A DNA stretch of 64,000 nt from NCBI GenBank assembly GCA_041394705.1, contig JAWKHS010000005.1, positions 248,001-312,000 on the forward strand, given 5' to 3'. Numbering within the stretch: position 1 is the first letter of the stretch; every line of letters starts with the position of its first letter. The notes beneath the pieces were generated by a model that saw nothing but the letters and a program-made list of their open reading frames with translations, had not been told where the DNA came from and did not search any database. Below are positions 1 through 8,005 of the stretch, one piece after another. Made by a program: the position numbers and the translations under genes. The DNA comes from Vicinamibacterales bacterium. Lineage in GTDB: Bacteria; Acidobacteriota; Vicinamibacteria; Vicinamibacterales; UBA2999.

Positions 1-897
1 ACGAGGCGCAAAGCGCCGATGTCGCCCTGGCGAGTGCGCTGAGCCGAGGTGTCGCGAATGCCAGCAGCGAGGCGCGAAGCGCCATGGCGGGGGCGAGTGC
101 GTCCGAGCGAGATGCCGCAACGGCCGTGGGGACGAGGCGCGCGAAGCGCCGATGTTGCCCTGGCGAGGCGCTGAGCCGAGGTGTCGAATGCCGCAAGCAG
201 CGAAGCGCGAAGGCCAATGCTGCGGGGGCGAGTGTCCGAGCAGATGCCGCGACGGCCGCCGGCGACGAGGCGAAGCGCTGATGTCGCCCGGCGAGTGCGC
301 TGAGCGAGTGTCGCGAATGCCGCCAGCAGCGAGGCGCGAAGCGCCAATGCTGCGGGGCGAGATCGTCGAGCCGAGATGCCGCGACGGCCGCTCGCGACGA
401 GCCGCGAAGCGCCGATGTCGCCCTGGCGGATCGCAGGAGCTGTCGCGAGTGCCGCCAGCAGCGAGGCGCGAAGCGCCGATGCTGCGGGGGCGAGTTCGTC
501 CGAGCCGAGATGCCGCGCCGCCGGCGACGAGGCGCGAAGCTGTCGCCCGGCAGTGCGCTGCCGAGGTGTCGCGACCGCCAGCAGCGAGGCGCGAAGCGCC
601 AATGCTGCGGGGGCGAGTTCGTCCGAGCCGAGATGCCGCGACGGCCGCTGGCGACGAGGCGCGAAGCGCCGATGTCGCCCCGGCGAGTGCGCTGAGCCGA
701 GGTGTCGCGAATGCCGCCAGCAGCGAGGCGCGAAGCGCCGATGCTGCGCTGGCGAGTTCGTCCGAGCCGAGATGCCGCAACGGCCGCCGGCGACGAGGCG
801 CGAAGCGCCAACGTCGCCCTGGCGAGATCGCTGAGCCGAGGTGTCGCGAATGCCGCCAGCAGCGAGGCGCGAAGCGCCGATGCTGCGCTGGCGAGAT
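1..897. repeat. Degenerate higher-order tandem repeat array (A/B units of about 69 bp)
   Basis: Fourteen copies of a core around GGCGCGAAGCGCC recur at roughly 2, 69, 134, 205, 268, 331, 398, 463, 528, 586, 656, 725, 796 and 865. Two related unit types alternate: type A continues GATGTCGCCCTGGCGAG and type B continues GATGCTGCGGGGGCGAG, giving a period near 138 bp. The core is an inverted repeat (GGCGC, loop GAA, GCGCC). Spacing varies between about 58 and 71 bp through small indels, so no reading frame persists and the long open frames here look like composition artefacts. The right-hand copies (584-897) are the most uniform and the left ones more eroded. The array continues beyond the left edge. 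Weak unit-like traces persist to about 990. Function unknown. Confidence 0.85.
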
Positions 898-986
898 CTG
901 CAGAGGAACGGCGCGGCTATGCCGCCGACGGCGAGACCGCGAATGCGGTCGATGGCGTCCTGGCGAGCAAGGGGCTCGTGCCAAGC

Positions 987-1007
987 CCGACGGCCAAGGG
1001 CCGTCGG
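987..1007 (-). terminator. Perfect 9-bp hairpin after the tRNA-Val/tRNA-Asp pair
   Basis: CCGACGGCC, a 3-nt loop and GGCCGTCGG form a perfect stem-loop about 50 nt past the 3' end of tRNA-Asp in the direction of transcription. No T-run follows on the minus strand, so it would be an atypical terminator or a 3'-end processing or stability element. It also marks the boundary between the tRNA unit and the repeat array. Confidence 0.35.
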
Positions 1008-1057
1008 CGATGCCTGAGCCCGTCGACCCCAGACAAGACCGAGCGATAGCGAGGGAT

Positions 1058-1134
<77 letters not shown>

Positions 1135-1215
1135 TGCTATTCGGTTGTCTCGCCGGCGGCCCGCCGTCTTCAGGTCCGCTCCGTCGCCGGGCCGCGACCC
1201 CGTGGGCCTCGGCGC

Positions 1216-1291
1216 TGGTGGGCGGTACAGGGCTCGAACCTGTGACGGCCGGCGTGTAAAGCCGGTGCTCTACCAACTGAGCTAACCGCCC
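1216..1291 (-). tRNA. tRNA-Val (TAC)
   Basis: The minus strand begins GGGCGGTTAGCTCAGTTGG, carries anticodon TAC (plus-strand 1256-1258) within CTTTACACG, has a GGTTCGAGCC T-arm and ends ACCGCCC with discriminator A and an encoded CCA (1216-1218). The gene starts only 3 nt after the stop codon of the ICMT-like gene on the same strand. Confidence 0.97.
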
Positions 1292-1294
1292 GGC

Positions 1295-1825
1295 TCACCA
1301 ACCGACGAAACCATGACTATACCAGACCTTGATTCCCAGCACGCACAAACCACCGACGAGGCCGGCCAGGGCATGGTGCTCGCGGTTGCGCCAGGCCCGT
1401 TCCCAGCTGAACGCGCGCGTCGAGGCCGGCGCCCGCCGCGACGCGTACTGGTCGTAGGCGGCCCCGAACTTGTCGCGGAGGTGCGACTCCTCCGCCCGAA
1501 TCGCCGCCGGGAGCGTCGTCGCCAGGTAGGCCACGATGGCCAGGCCGAGCCACGGGTGCCAGGCCGCCACCGCGATGCCGACGCCCACGACGGACGACCC
1601 GGCGTACAGCGGATGACGGAGATACCGGTACGGTCCGCTCGACGTCACTTCCCGGCTCTTCTCGACGTGCCCCGCCGCCCAGAGGCGCAAGGCCTCGCCC
1701 AGGATGGCCACCAGCGCGCCGGCGGCCAGGGTCCAGACGGTCGGCCTCGCCAGCCAGACGGTCGCGGCTGCGGTCACGCCGCCGAGCGCCACCCGGTAGC
1801 GCGCCAGCACGCGCCCGACGCTCAC
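1295..1825 (-). CDS. Isoprenylcysteine carboxyl methyltransferase (ICMT)-family membrane protein
   Basis: The 176-aa product has four or five hydrophobic segments and the ICMT/PEMT-like signature GPYRYLRHPLYAG (about residues 70-82) followed by a second half with AEESHLRDKFG, the region that binds S-adenosylmethionine in this superfamily. The GTG start overlaps the waaC stop codon (GTGA), making it the last gene of the LPS operon and translationally coupled to it. Bacterial members of the family methylate varied and mostly unknown substrates; prenylated protein is unlikely here. Its position suggests a lipid or LPS-related methyl acceptor, which is inference. tRNA-Val follows after 3 nt. Confidence 0.8.
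   Translation of the reverse strand: MSVGRVLARYRVALGGVTAAATVWLARPTVWTLAAGALVAILGEALRLWAAGHVEKSREVTSSGPYRYLRHPLYAGSSVVGVGIAVAAWHPWLGLAIVAYLATTLPAAIRAEESHLRDKFGAAYDQYASRRAPASTRAFSWERAWRNREHHALAGLVGGLCVLGIKVWYSHGFVGW
1316..1324 (-). promoter_or_regulatory. Candidate extended -10 promoter for the tRNA-Val/tRNA-Asp pair
   Basis: On the minus strand, inside the last codons of the ICMT-like gene, TGGTATAGT matches an extended -10 element (TGn plus TATAGT). It would start transcription about 18 nt upstream of tRNA-Val. No good -35 is visible at 16-18 bp, as expected for an extended -10 promoter. Readthrough from the LPS operon is the alternative. Confidence 0.45.
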
Positions 1826-2895
1826 GGCGTCACCCCGGCCCGCTCGAGACGCCGCGTGCACGCGGCGAGCACCTCGTCCACGTCGATGTCCTCGATGCAC
1901 GGCACTCCGCGCAGGCACCGCCGCTTGTGGAAGCAGACGCAGGTGCCGGCGCGCGACACGGACACGTCCTCGGGCCGCCACGGCCCGTTGCGCTCCGGCC
2001 GCGTGGGCCCGAAGAGCCCCACGAGCGGCGTCCCGACCGAGGCGGCCAGGTGCAGCGGTCCCGTGTCGCCCGACACGCACAGGGCCGCGGCGCGCGCCAG
2101 GGCCAGCACGTCGGCGAGCGTCGTGGGCGGCGACACGAGCGCATGCCCGCCGGAGGCCGCCGCGACGGCTTCGGCGCGTTCGCGCTCGCCCGGTCCCCAG
2201 GTGACGATGCTCACGAGCCGATGGCGCTCGGCGAGGGCGGCAGCCAGGCGGCCAAAACGTTCCGGAGGCCAGCGCTTGTTCTCCCAGGCGGCGCCCGGGT
2301 TCAGCAGCGCGAAGCCTGCGCCGTCGTGCAGCCGGACGCTGGCTGTCACTTCGCCCACGACGGCCGACGGCGCCGACGCCCACGGAAACTCCACGCCGGC
2401 CGCGGTCACGCCCAGCGCCGCGAGCGCCGCCAGGTTCTTCGAGACGACGTGCCCCCGATCGTCGACCGTCACCTGTTCCGAATGGAACCACCGCGCGGCC
2501 GGTTCACGCAGGGCCGATCGCTCGAAGCCGACGACGCGACGGGCGCCGGAGAGGCGGGCGAACACGGACGACTTGAGGAGCCCCTGGAGATCGATCGCGG
2601 CGGCGTAGCCCCGGCGCCGGAGGAAGCCCACGGCGCCGGCCAGCCCGGTCAGGCCCGGGAACCGCACGGTGGCGCCATCGTCCTCGCGCGCGGCCGCCCG
2701 GACGACGATACGGCGAGAGAGGCCCTCCACGAGCGCCAGGATCCCCTCGTAGCGCGCGTCCACCAGCCAGTCGACTTCGACGTCGGGACGCGCGCGCCTG
2801 AGCGCGGCCACCACGGGCAGCGCGTGGACGATGTCGCCGAGAGCGCCCATCCGCACGAGCAGCACCCGCGCCTCCGGCGCGAGGGCCGCGGTCAC
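1822..2895 (-). CDS. waaC: Lipopolysaccharide heptosyltransferase I-like (GT9)
   Basis: The 357-aa GT9 protein should transfer L-glycero-D-manno-heptose from ADP-heptose to Kdo on lipid A at the cytoplasmic face of the inner membrane. The N-terminus VLLVRMGALGDIVHALP is the classic WaaC/WaaF opening, and the C-terminal half has the nucleotide-sugar loop SGDTGPLHLAASVGTPLVGLF-like region and a Cys-rich patch CVCFHKRRC. The WALGDxVHALP form favours WaaC over WaaF, and a better WaaF candidate lies in the same operon. Its GTG start overlaps the stop of the heptose-1-phosphate adenylyltransferase gene by 4 nt. Confidence 0.88.
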   Translation of the reverse strand: MTAALAPEARVLLVRMGALGDIVHALPVVAALRRARPDVEVDWLVDARYEGILALVEGLSRRIVVRAAAREDDGATVRFPGLTGLAGAVGFLRRRGYAAAIDLQGLLKSSVFARLSGARRVVGFERSALREPAARWFHSEQVTVDDRGHVVSKNLAALAALGVTAAGVEFPWASAPSAVVGEVTASVRLHDGAGFALLNPGAAWENKRWPPERFGRLAAALAERHRLVSIVTWGPGERERAEAVAAASGGHALVSPPTTLADVLALARAAALCVSGDTGPLHLAASVGTPLVGLFGPTRPERNGPWRPEDVSVSRAGTCVCFHKRRCLRGVPCIEDIDVDEVLAACTRRLERAGVTP

Positions 2896-3368
2896 GAATG
2901 CCCCTCGCGGATCGACCGGAGCAGGTCGCGCGTGGAGTGATCCTTCGGATCGCCGACGATGGCCGTCCGGCCGCCGTAGGCCACGACGATGTCGCGCTCG
3001 GGCACCGAGTCCACGGTGTAGTCCGTGCCCTTGCAGTGCACGTCCGGCCGCAGGAACTCGAGCAGCGGACCGACGGTCGGCTCGGGGAACACCACCACGG
3101 CGTCCACCGCGCGCAGTGCGGCCACCAGCTCGGCGCGGTCGGCGGCGGCGAGGAGCGGCCTGTCCGGCCCCTTCAGCGCCCGCACGGAGGCGTCGTCGTT
3201 CACGGCCACCACGAGAACGTCCGCCTCCCGCCTCGCGCCTTCCAGGTAGCGCACGTGGCCCACGTGGAGCAGGTCGAACACCCCGTTGGCGAAGGCGATC
3301 GTGCGGCCGGCGCCGCGCTCGGCCGCCACCCAGGCGGCCAGGGCGTCTCTGGACATCACCACGCCCAT
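2892..3368 (-). CDS. hldC: D-glycero-beta-D-manno-heptose 1-phosphate adenylyltransferase (stand-alone HldE C-terminal domain)
   Basis: This 158-aa nucleotidyltransferase carries the cytidylyltransferase-fold motif FANGVFDLLHVGHVRYL with the HxGH catalytic signature (about residues 27-43) and the KGTDY and GDPKDHST segments typical of RfaE domain 2. It activates heptose 1-phosphate with ATP to ADP-heptose. In enterobacteria this is fused to the kinase as HldE; here it is a separate gene starting 2 nt after the kinase stop. An alternative ATG lies 12 nt downstream (3356). The stop overlaps the waaC start. Confidence 0.92.
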   Translation of the reverse strand: MGVVMSRDALAAWVAAERGAGRTIAFANGVFDLLHVGHVRYLEGARREADVLVVAVNDDASVRALKGPDRPLLAAADRAELVAALRAVDAVVVFPEPTVGPLLEFLRPDVHCKGTDYTVDSVPERDIVVAYGGRTAIVGDPKDHSTRDLLRSIREGHS

Positions 3369-3370
3369 CG

Positions 3371-4408
3371 TCAGCGGCCGCCCTGATCGGCCGCGACGGC
3401 GCGGGCGAGCTCGCGGGCCGAGACGGTGGCGGTGCCGCGCTTCATCACCACGAGGCCGCCCGCGTAGTTGGCCAGCCGGGCCGCGTCGGCCGTCGACGCG
3501 CCGGCCGCGAGCGCGAGCGTCAACGCCGCCATCACGGTGTCCCCGGCGCCGGTCACATCGGCGATCTCGTCCGAGCCGTGGATTGGGATGTGGGTCGTCG
3601 GGGCGCCGGCTTCGAAGAGCGCCATGCCGCGGCTGCCGCGGGTGACGAGGACGGCGTCCATCCCCGTACGCCGCAGGATCGCGCGGCCGGCGCGCTCGAG
3701 CGCCGGGACCGAATCGCCGATCGTCAGGCCCAGCGCCTGCTCCACTTCCGACTCGTTGGGCGTGCACGCCGTCAGGCCGCGGTAGCGCAGGAGATCGTAG
3801 CGCGAGTCGACCAGCACGGGCACCCGCCGGCGGCCGCGCCGGAGCGGAGCGGCCAGGGAGGCCACGACCGACGGCGTGATGAGGCCGGAACCGTAGTCGG
3901 ACACCAGCACCGCGTCGGCGTGCCGCAAGGCACGCGAGGCCGCGCGCAGCCACGCCGCTCGCCAGGCGTCGGCGATGGGCTCGCGGGTGGCCCGGTCGAT
4001 CCGGACGACCTGCTGCTTGGCGGAGTGCACGCCCCCGGCCAGGATGCGTGTCTTGACCGGCGTATGGTACCCGGCGGGCCGGAGCACGCCGCGGCGATCG
4101 ACGCGCGACGGAAAGGCCGCCAGGACGCGCCGCCCGGGTTCGTCGCGGCCCGCCAGCGCCACGAGCGCGGCCGTGCCGCCGAGCGCGGCGACGTTGCTCG
4201 CGGCGTTTCCGGCCCCGCCCGGGACGATCGTCGTGCGGTCGTACTCGAGGATGAGCACCGGCGCCTCGCGCGACACCCGCGCGATCCGGCCGGACACGAA
4301 CTCGTCGGCGATGAGATCGCCCAGCACCACCACGCGGCGCCCGCGGGCGCCGTTCAGGACATCGAGCAGGCGGCGCGCGCCCTCGCGCGCAGGTGTCGGC
4401 TGGGACAT
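3371..4408 (-). CDS. hldA: D-glycero-beta-D-manno-heptose-7-phosphate kinase (PfkB family)
   Basis: The 345-aa ribokinase/PfkB protein phosphorylates heptose 7-phosphate at C1. Visible signatures are the N-terminal GDLIADEFVSG, the GGAGNAASNVAALGG substrate loop and the C-terminal DVTGAGDTVMAAL, whose GAGD contains the catalytic Asp. Length equals the kinase half of HldE alone, confirming the split form. It sits 18 nt after gmhB and 2 nt before hldC, so the three ADP-heptose genes form a contiguous block. Confidence 0.93.
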   Translation of the reverse strand: MSQPTPAREGARRLLDVLNGARGRRVVVLGDLIADEFVSGRIARVSREAPVLILEYDRTTIVPGGAGNAASNVAALGGTAALVALAGRDEPGRRVLAAFPSRVDRRGVLRPAGYHTPVKTRILAGGVHSAKQQVVRIDRATREPIADAWRAAWLRAASRALRHADAVLVSDYGSGLITPSVVASLAAPLRRGRRRVPVLVDSRYDLLRYRGLTACTPNESEVEQALGLTIGDSVPALERAGRAILRRTGMDAVLVTRGSRGMALFEAGAPTTHIPIHGSDEIADVTGAGDTVMAALTLALAAGASTADAARLANYAGGLVVMKRGTATVSARELARAVAADQGGR

Positions 4409-4426
4409 GCGGCGGTACAGACTACC

Positions 4427-5035
4427 CTACCCGCGCGCGCCGGCGGGCCCGCCGCGATCGGCGTCGAGCACGAGGGCCACGGCGCCGGCCAGCGTGTCGC
4501 AGATCGCGTCCACCGTCTGCCCGTCCGGGCGCACGGCCTCTTCGATGCGGCCCCATCCCGTACGCAGGAGGATCGTGCGGGCGCCGACGCGCTGCCCCAG
4601 CTGCACGTCGGCCCACTTGTCGCCCACCATCCACGACCGCGCGAGATCGATGTTGAGGTCCCGCGCGGCGGCCAGCGCCATCCCGGGCGCGGGCTTCCTG
4701 CAGTCACAGACCATGCGCAGCGGCTCGACGAGCGCCTCGGGATGGTGCGGGCAGTGATACCACCCGTCCACGGCGGCGCCTGCTGCCGCCAGCCGGCGGT
4801 CGATCTCGCCGTGCACCTCGGCGATGAACGCCGGGGCGATCATGCCCCGGCCGATACCGCCCTGGTTGGTGATCATGGCCACGACGTATCCCGCGCGCTT
4901 CAGGAGCCGGATCGCGTCGACGGCCCAGGGATAGAGCGTGAGCTGCGACAGCGCGGACAGGTAGCCGACGTCTTCGTTGATGGTGCCGTCGCGGTCGAGC
5001 AGCACGGCGGGGCGGGGCGCGGGGTGGGCGGTCAT
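4427..5035 (-). CDS. gmhB: D-glycero-beta-D-manno-heptose 1,7-bisphosphate 7-phosphatase
   Basis: This 202-aa HAD-superfamily (HisB-N-like) phosphatase has the nucleophile motif LLDRDGTIN (about residues 12-20), TNQGGIGRG, the zinc-binding segment CPHHPEALVEPLRMVCDCRKP, and the final HAD motif MVGDKWADVQLG. It removes the 7-phosphate in ADP-heptose synthesis. The ATG overlaps the waaF stop (ATGA). The pathway's isomerase gmhA is not in this window. Confidence 0.95.
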   Translation of the reverse strand: MTAHPAPRPAVLLDRDGTINEDVGYLSALSQLTLYPWAVDAIRLLKRAGYVVAMITNQGGIGRGMIAPAFIAEVHGEIDRRLAAAGAAVDGWYHCPHHPEALVEPLRMVCDCRKPAPGMALAAARDLNIDLARSWMVGDKWADVQLGQRVGARTILLRTGWGRIEEAVRPDGQTVDAICDTLAGAVALVLDADRGGPAGARG

Positions 5036-6060
5036 GGCACGAGCGCGGCGACGGCGGCGGCGGTCACGCCGCGCATGCACTGGTGCCCGAGCGGGCACTC
5101 CCGGAGCATACACGGGCGGCACCAGACGTGGTGCGTGACGATCTGCGGCGGGGGCGCGTCGACGGCCGCGGGCAAGGGCGCGGTGTGGTGCTCGTTGGTC
5201 GCGCCGAACACCGCGATCACCGGTGCGCCCACCGCCGCGGCCAGGTGCATGGCGCCGGAGTCGTTGGCCACGACGGCGCGCGCCAGCGACAGCACGCCGG
5301 CCAGCGTCGGCAGATCGGTCCGACCGATGAGATCGACGACAGCCCCGCCGGTCCCGCCCGATCGCGCCGGGAAGGCGTCGAGGAGTTCGTCGCCCGCGGC
5401 ACGGTCCGCGCCGGCGCCCACGATCACGCTCGGAAGCCCGCGCCGGCGCCACAGATCGCGCGCCAGCTCCGCGTAGCGCGCCGGCGGCCACTGCTTGGCC
5501 CGGCCGTACGCGGCGCCCGGCGCCAGCACCACGAACGGGCCGGATGGCACGAGGCCACGGGCATGGTCGAGGCTCGCCGCGGGCGGGACGACCCGGGCCA
5601 CGCGCGGTGCCGGCGGCAGCCCCAGGGCGGTCGTGAGCCTCAGGTAGTAGTCGGCCTGGTGGGGCAGGCCGCGCGGCCGGCCGACGGCGCGGGTCAGCCA
5701 CGGACGGCGGAAGTCGGCGGCATACCCCCAGCGCTCGGGGATCCGGGCCCGCGCCGCCGTCCACGCGGACAGGAACGAGTTCGGCAGGAGGAGCGCGAGA
5801 TCGAACGCGCCGTCGGCGAGGCGCGCGGCGTCGTCCCGCCAGCGTCCCGGACGCGTCAGCGGGGGACGTGGCCCGAGCGCCACGACGCCGTCGACGCCCG
5901 GCACCATCGCGAAGAGCGCCTGCACGCTGGGCCGGGCGGCGACGGCCAGGTGCGCGCCCGGATGTCGCGCGCGCAGGGACTGCAGCGCCGGCAACGCCAT
6001 CACCGCGTCGCCGAGCCAGTTGGGGGCCACGACGACGGCGCGGGCGACGGCGTCAGACAC
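5032..6060 (-). CDS. waaF: Lipopolysaccharide heptosyltransferase II-like (GT9)
   Basis: The 342-aa GT9 protein opens with VVVAPNWLGDAVMALPALQ, the WaaF-type signature, and ends with the Cys-rich segment HHVWCRPCMLRECPLGHQC and SGAMHLAAAVGAPVIAVFG. It should add the second inner-core heptose. The GTG start (plus-strand CAC at 6058-6060) lies 8 nt inside the end of the upstream acyltransferase gene, and the stop overlaps gmhB. Confidence 0.9.
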   Translation of the reverse strand: MSDAVARAVVVAPNWLGDAVMALPALQSLRARHPGAHLAVAARPSVQALFAMVPGVDGVVALGPRPPLTRPGRWRDDAARLADGAFDLALLLPNSFLSAWTAARARIPERWGYAADFRRPWLTRAVGRPRGLPHQADYYLRLTTALGLPPAPRVARVVPPAASLDHARGLVPSGPFVVLAPGAAYGRAKQWPPARYAELARDLWRRRGLPSVIVGAGADRAAGDELLDAFPARSGGTGGAVVDLIGRTDLPTLAGVLSLARAVVANDSGAMHLAAAVGAPVIAVFGATNEHHTAPLPAAVDAPPPQIVTHHVWCRPCMLRECPLGHQCMRGVTAAAVAALVP

Positions 6061-6991
6061 GATCCGGTTCCTCGTCGCGCGTCTCGGGGAACATGCCCTT
6101 CACGCCGGGGGCCGGGGCGTCACGCCAGCGGCGGTGCATCCAGAGCCACAGCTCGGGCTGGCGGCGCACGTACATCTCCAGCACGTCGGTGCACCGCTGC
6201 GTGAACTCGCTCACGGGATCCGCGGTACCGCCCGCGGGCGGCTCGACGGGCGGCTCGTAGATGAGGCGCAGCCGGCCGTCGGGCATCGGGACGGCGAAGA
6301 CCGGCACCACCGGTGCGCCGGTGCGGAGCGCGAGCGCGGCCAGTGTGGACGTGGTGGCCGCCGGTCGCTGGAAGAAGCGCACCCAGATCGCGTCGGGGCT
6401 GTGCATGTGCTGGTCGATCAGCAGGGCGACGCCCTGGCCGAGCGACAGCGTGCGCAGCACCTTGCGGACCGCCCCCTCCCGGTAGATCACGGTGTTGCCC
6501 GTCCGCTGCCGCATGTCCTCGAGGAGGACGTGCAGGCCGGCGTTGTCCAGCGGCCGCGCCAGGACGCCGATCGGCTGGAACAGCAGCGCGTGCACCATCG
6601 CGTGCAGCTCCCAGAACCCGAAGTGGCCGGTGAAGAACAGGACGCCCTTGCCCTTGGCGTAGGCGGCGCGCACGCGCTCCTCGCCGTCGACCACGACCTT
6701 CCGGCGCATCGCCTCGGGCGAGAGCCTCCCGAACCGGAGGAGCTCGAGCAGCAGCACGCCGAAGTGCTGGAACATCCGGCGGGCGATCGCACGACGCTCG
6801 CCCTCGCTGCGCGCCGGGAAACACTGCGCGAGATTCGCCAGGGCCACGCGGCGGTGCGAGCGATCGATCAGGTAGAAGGCCGAGCCGAGCGCCCGCCCCG
6901 CGAGCCGCACGAGGACGGCGGGCGCCAGGGCGGCGAGCGCGCCGACGGCGCGGACGGCGGCGACCTCCAGCCGGTGCCGGAACGCCTTCAT
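6053..6991 (-). CDS. Lipid A biosynthesis lauroyl/myristoyl acyltransferase (LpxL/HtrB family)
   Basis: The 312-aa protein has an N-terminal hydrophobic anchor and the acyltransferase core TGHFGFWELHA, whose HxxxxE (HFGFWE) is the catalytic pair of the LpxL/LpxM family, followed by DQHMHSPDAIWVRFFQRPA and a C-terminal PELWLWMHRRWR typical of the family. It adds a secondary acyl chain to Kdo-lipid A at the inner membrane. I chose the ATG at 6991, which overlaps the lpxK stop (ATGA); a longer upstream frame lacks family similarity. LpxL versus LpxM cannot be decided by eye. Confidence 0.9.
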   Translation of the reverse strand: MKAFRHRLEVAAVRAVGALAALAPAVLVRLAGRALGSAFYLIDRSHRRVALANLAQCFPARSEGERRAIARRMFQHFGVLLLELLRFGRLSPEAMRRKVVVDGEERVRAAYAKGKGVLFFTGHFGFWELHAMVHALLFQPIGVLARPLDNAGLHVLLEDMRQRTGNTVIYREGAVRKVLRTLSLGQGVALLIDQHMHSPDAIWVRFFQRPAATTSTLAALALRTGAPVVPVFAVPMPDGRLRLIYEPPVEPPAGGTADPVSEFTQRCTDVLEMYVRRQPELWLWMHRRWRDAPAPGVKGMFPETRDEEPDRV

Positions 6992-7974
6992 GCGCGCCTC
7001 GCGAGGACGGCGCCGACGGCGCCGGCGAGCACGTCCCACCGTGGCAGCTCGAGGGTCAGCGGCCAGGCCGCCATCTTCAGTGACGGATGCACCTCGGGGC
7101 CGAGGCGGACCAGGTCCTTGTCCGTCGTCGCGACGCCCCACGCGCCGGTCGCGGCCACGCGGCCGGCCACGCGCGCGAGATCGTCCGCGGTGTACCAGTG
7201 GTGATCGCGGAACAGGCAGACGTCGGCCACGATCCAGCCGTCGGCCCGCAGGCCGTCGACGAACTGCGCCGGCTGGCCGATGCCGGCCATGACCACGAGC
7301 GGCGCCTGCCGATCGGGCGGCGCCCCGGACCGGGCCACCGGGGCGCCCAGGCGGCGGCGCGCGGCCAGGCCCACCGGGACGCCAACGGCCCTGGCCTCGG
7401 CGTCGGCCTCGGCGTCCGACGCGCCGACGACGACGAGGAGCGAGGCCCGGGACAGCGCGGTGACGGGCTCGCGCAGCCGTCCCTTGGGCAGCACGGCATC
7501 GGTGCCGAGGGCGCCCGCGGGCGTCACGACGATGTCGAGATCGCGGGCGAGGCGCACGTGCTGGAAGCCGTCGTCGAGGACGTGCACGGTGGCGCCCAGC
7601 GACGCCTCGGCCAGCACGCCGGCGGCGTGCCGGTCGTCGCTCACGACCACGCGGGCGCCACGGACGGCGCGGGCCAGCATCATCGGCTCGTCCCCCGCCT
7701 GCGCGACGTCGGCGAGCACGTCGGTGCCGTCCGAGACGACGACCGGGTCGCGGGTGGCCACGCGGCGGGCGTAGCCCCGGGAGAGAATCGCCGGGCGCTC
7801 GCCCGAGGCGACGAGGTGCGACGCGAGCGCCGCGACGAGCGGCGTCTTGCCCGTACCGCCGACGCTCAGGTTGCCGACGCTCACGACGGGCCGCCCGAGG
7901 GAGCGTTGCCCGCCTGGGCGCTCGTACCAGGCGCGCCGGGCGAGAGCGATGCGTCCGTAGAGGGTGTGCAGCAC
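6988..7974 (-). CDS. lpxK: Tetraacyldisaccharide 4'-kinase
   Basis: This 328-aa protein has the LpxK P-loop VGNLSVGGTGKTPLVAAL (about residues 32-49), an ILSRGYARR segment and the family-specific VLDDGFQHVRLARD. It phosphorylates the 4' position of the lipid A precursor using ATP at the inner membrane. The best start is GTG at 7974 giving VLHTLYGRIALARR; no ATG exists near it. It begins 31 nt after waaA and overlaps the acyltransferase gene by 4 nt. Confidence 0.93.
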   Translation of the reverse strand: MLHTLYGRIALARRAWYERPGGQRSLGRPVVSVGNLSVGGTGKTPLVAALASHLVASGERPAILSRGYARRVATRDPVVVSDGTDVLADVAQAGDEPMMLARAVRGARVVVSDDRHAAGVLAEASLGATVHVLDDGFQHVRLARDLDIVVTPAGALGTDAVLPKGRLREPVTALSRASLLVVVGASDAEADAEARAVGVPVGLAARRRLGAPVARSGAPPDRQAPLVVMAGIGQPAQFVDGLRADGWIVADVCLFRDHHWYTADDLARVAGRVAATGAWGVATTDKDLVRLGPEVHPSLKMAAWPLTLELPRWDVLAGAVGAVLARRA

Positions 7975-8005
7975 GTGGTCGGCTGGGATGGCGGCGCGCG
8001 CGGCC

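Noticed and set aside
1..897. CRISPR array
   Set aside because: The intervals between palindromic cores are themselves repeated (A and B units) rather than unique spacers, unit lengths vary, and there are no cas genes nearby.
6053..7141. Longer N-terminus for the LpxL-like acyltransferase starting at 7141
   Set aside because: The additional 50 residues overlap lpxK and have Arg/Gly-rich composition; family similarity begins at the ATG at 6991 that overlaps the lpxK stop.
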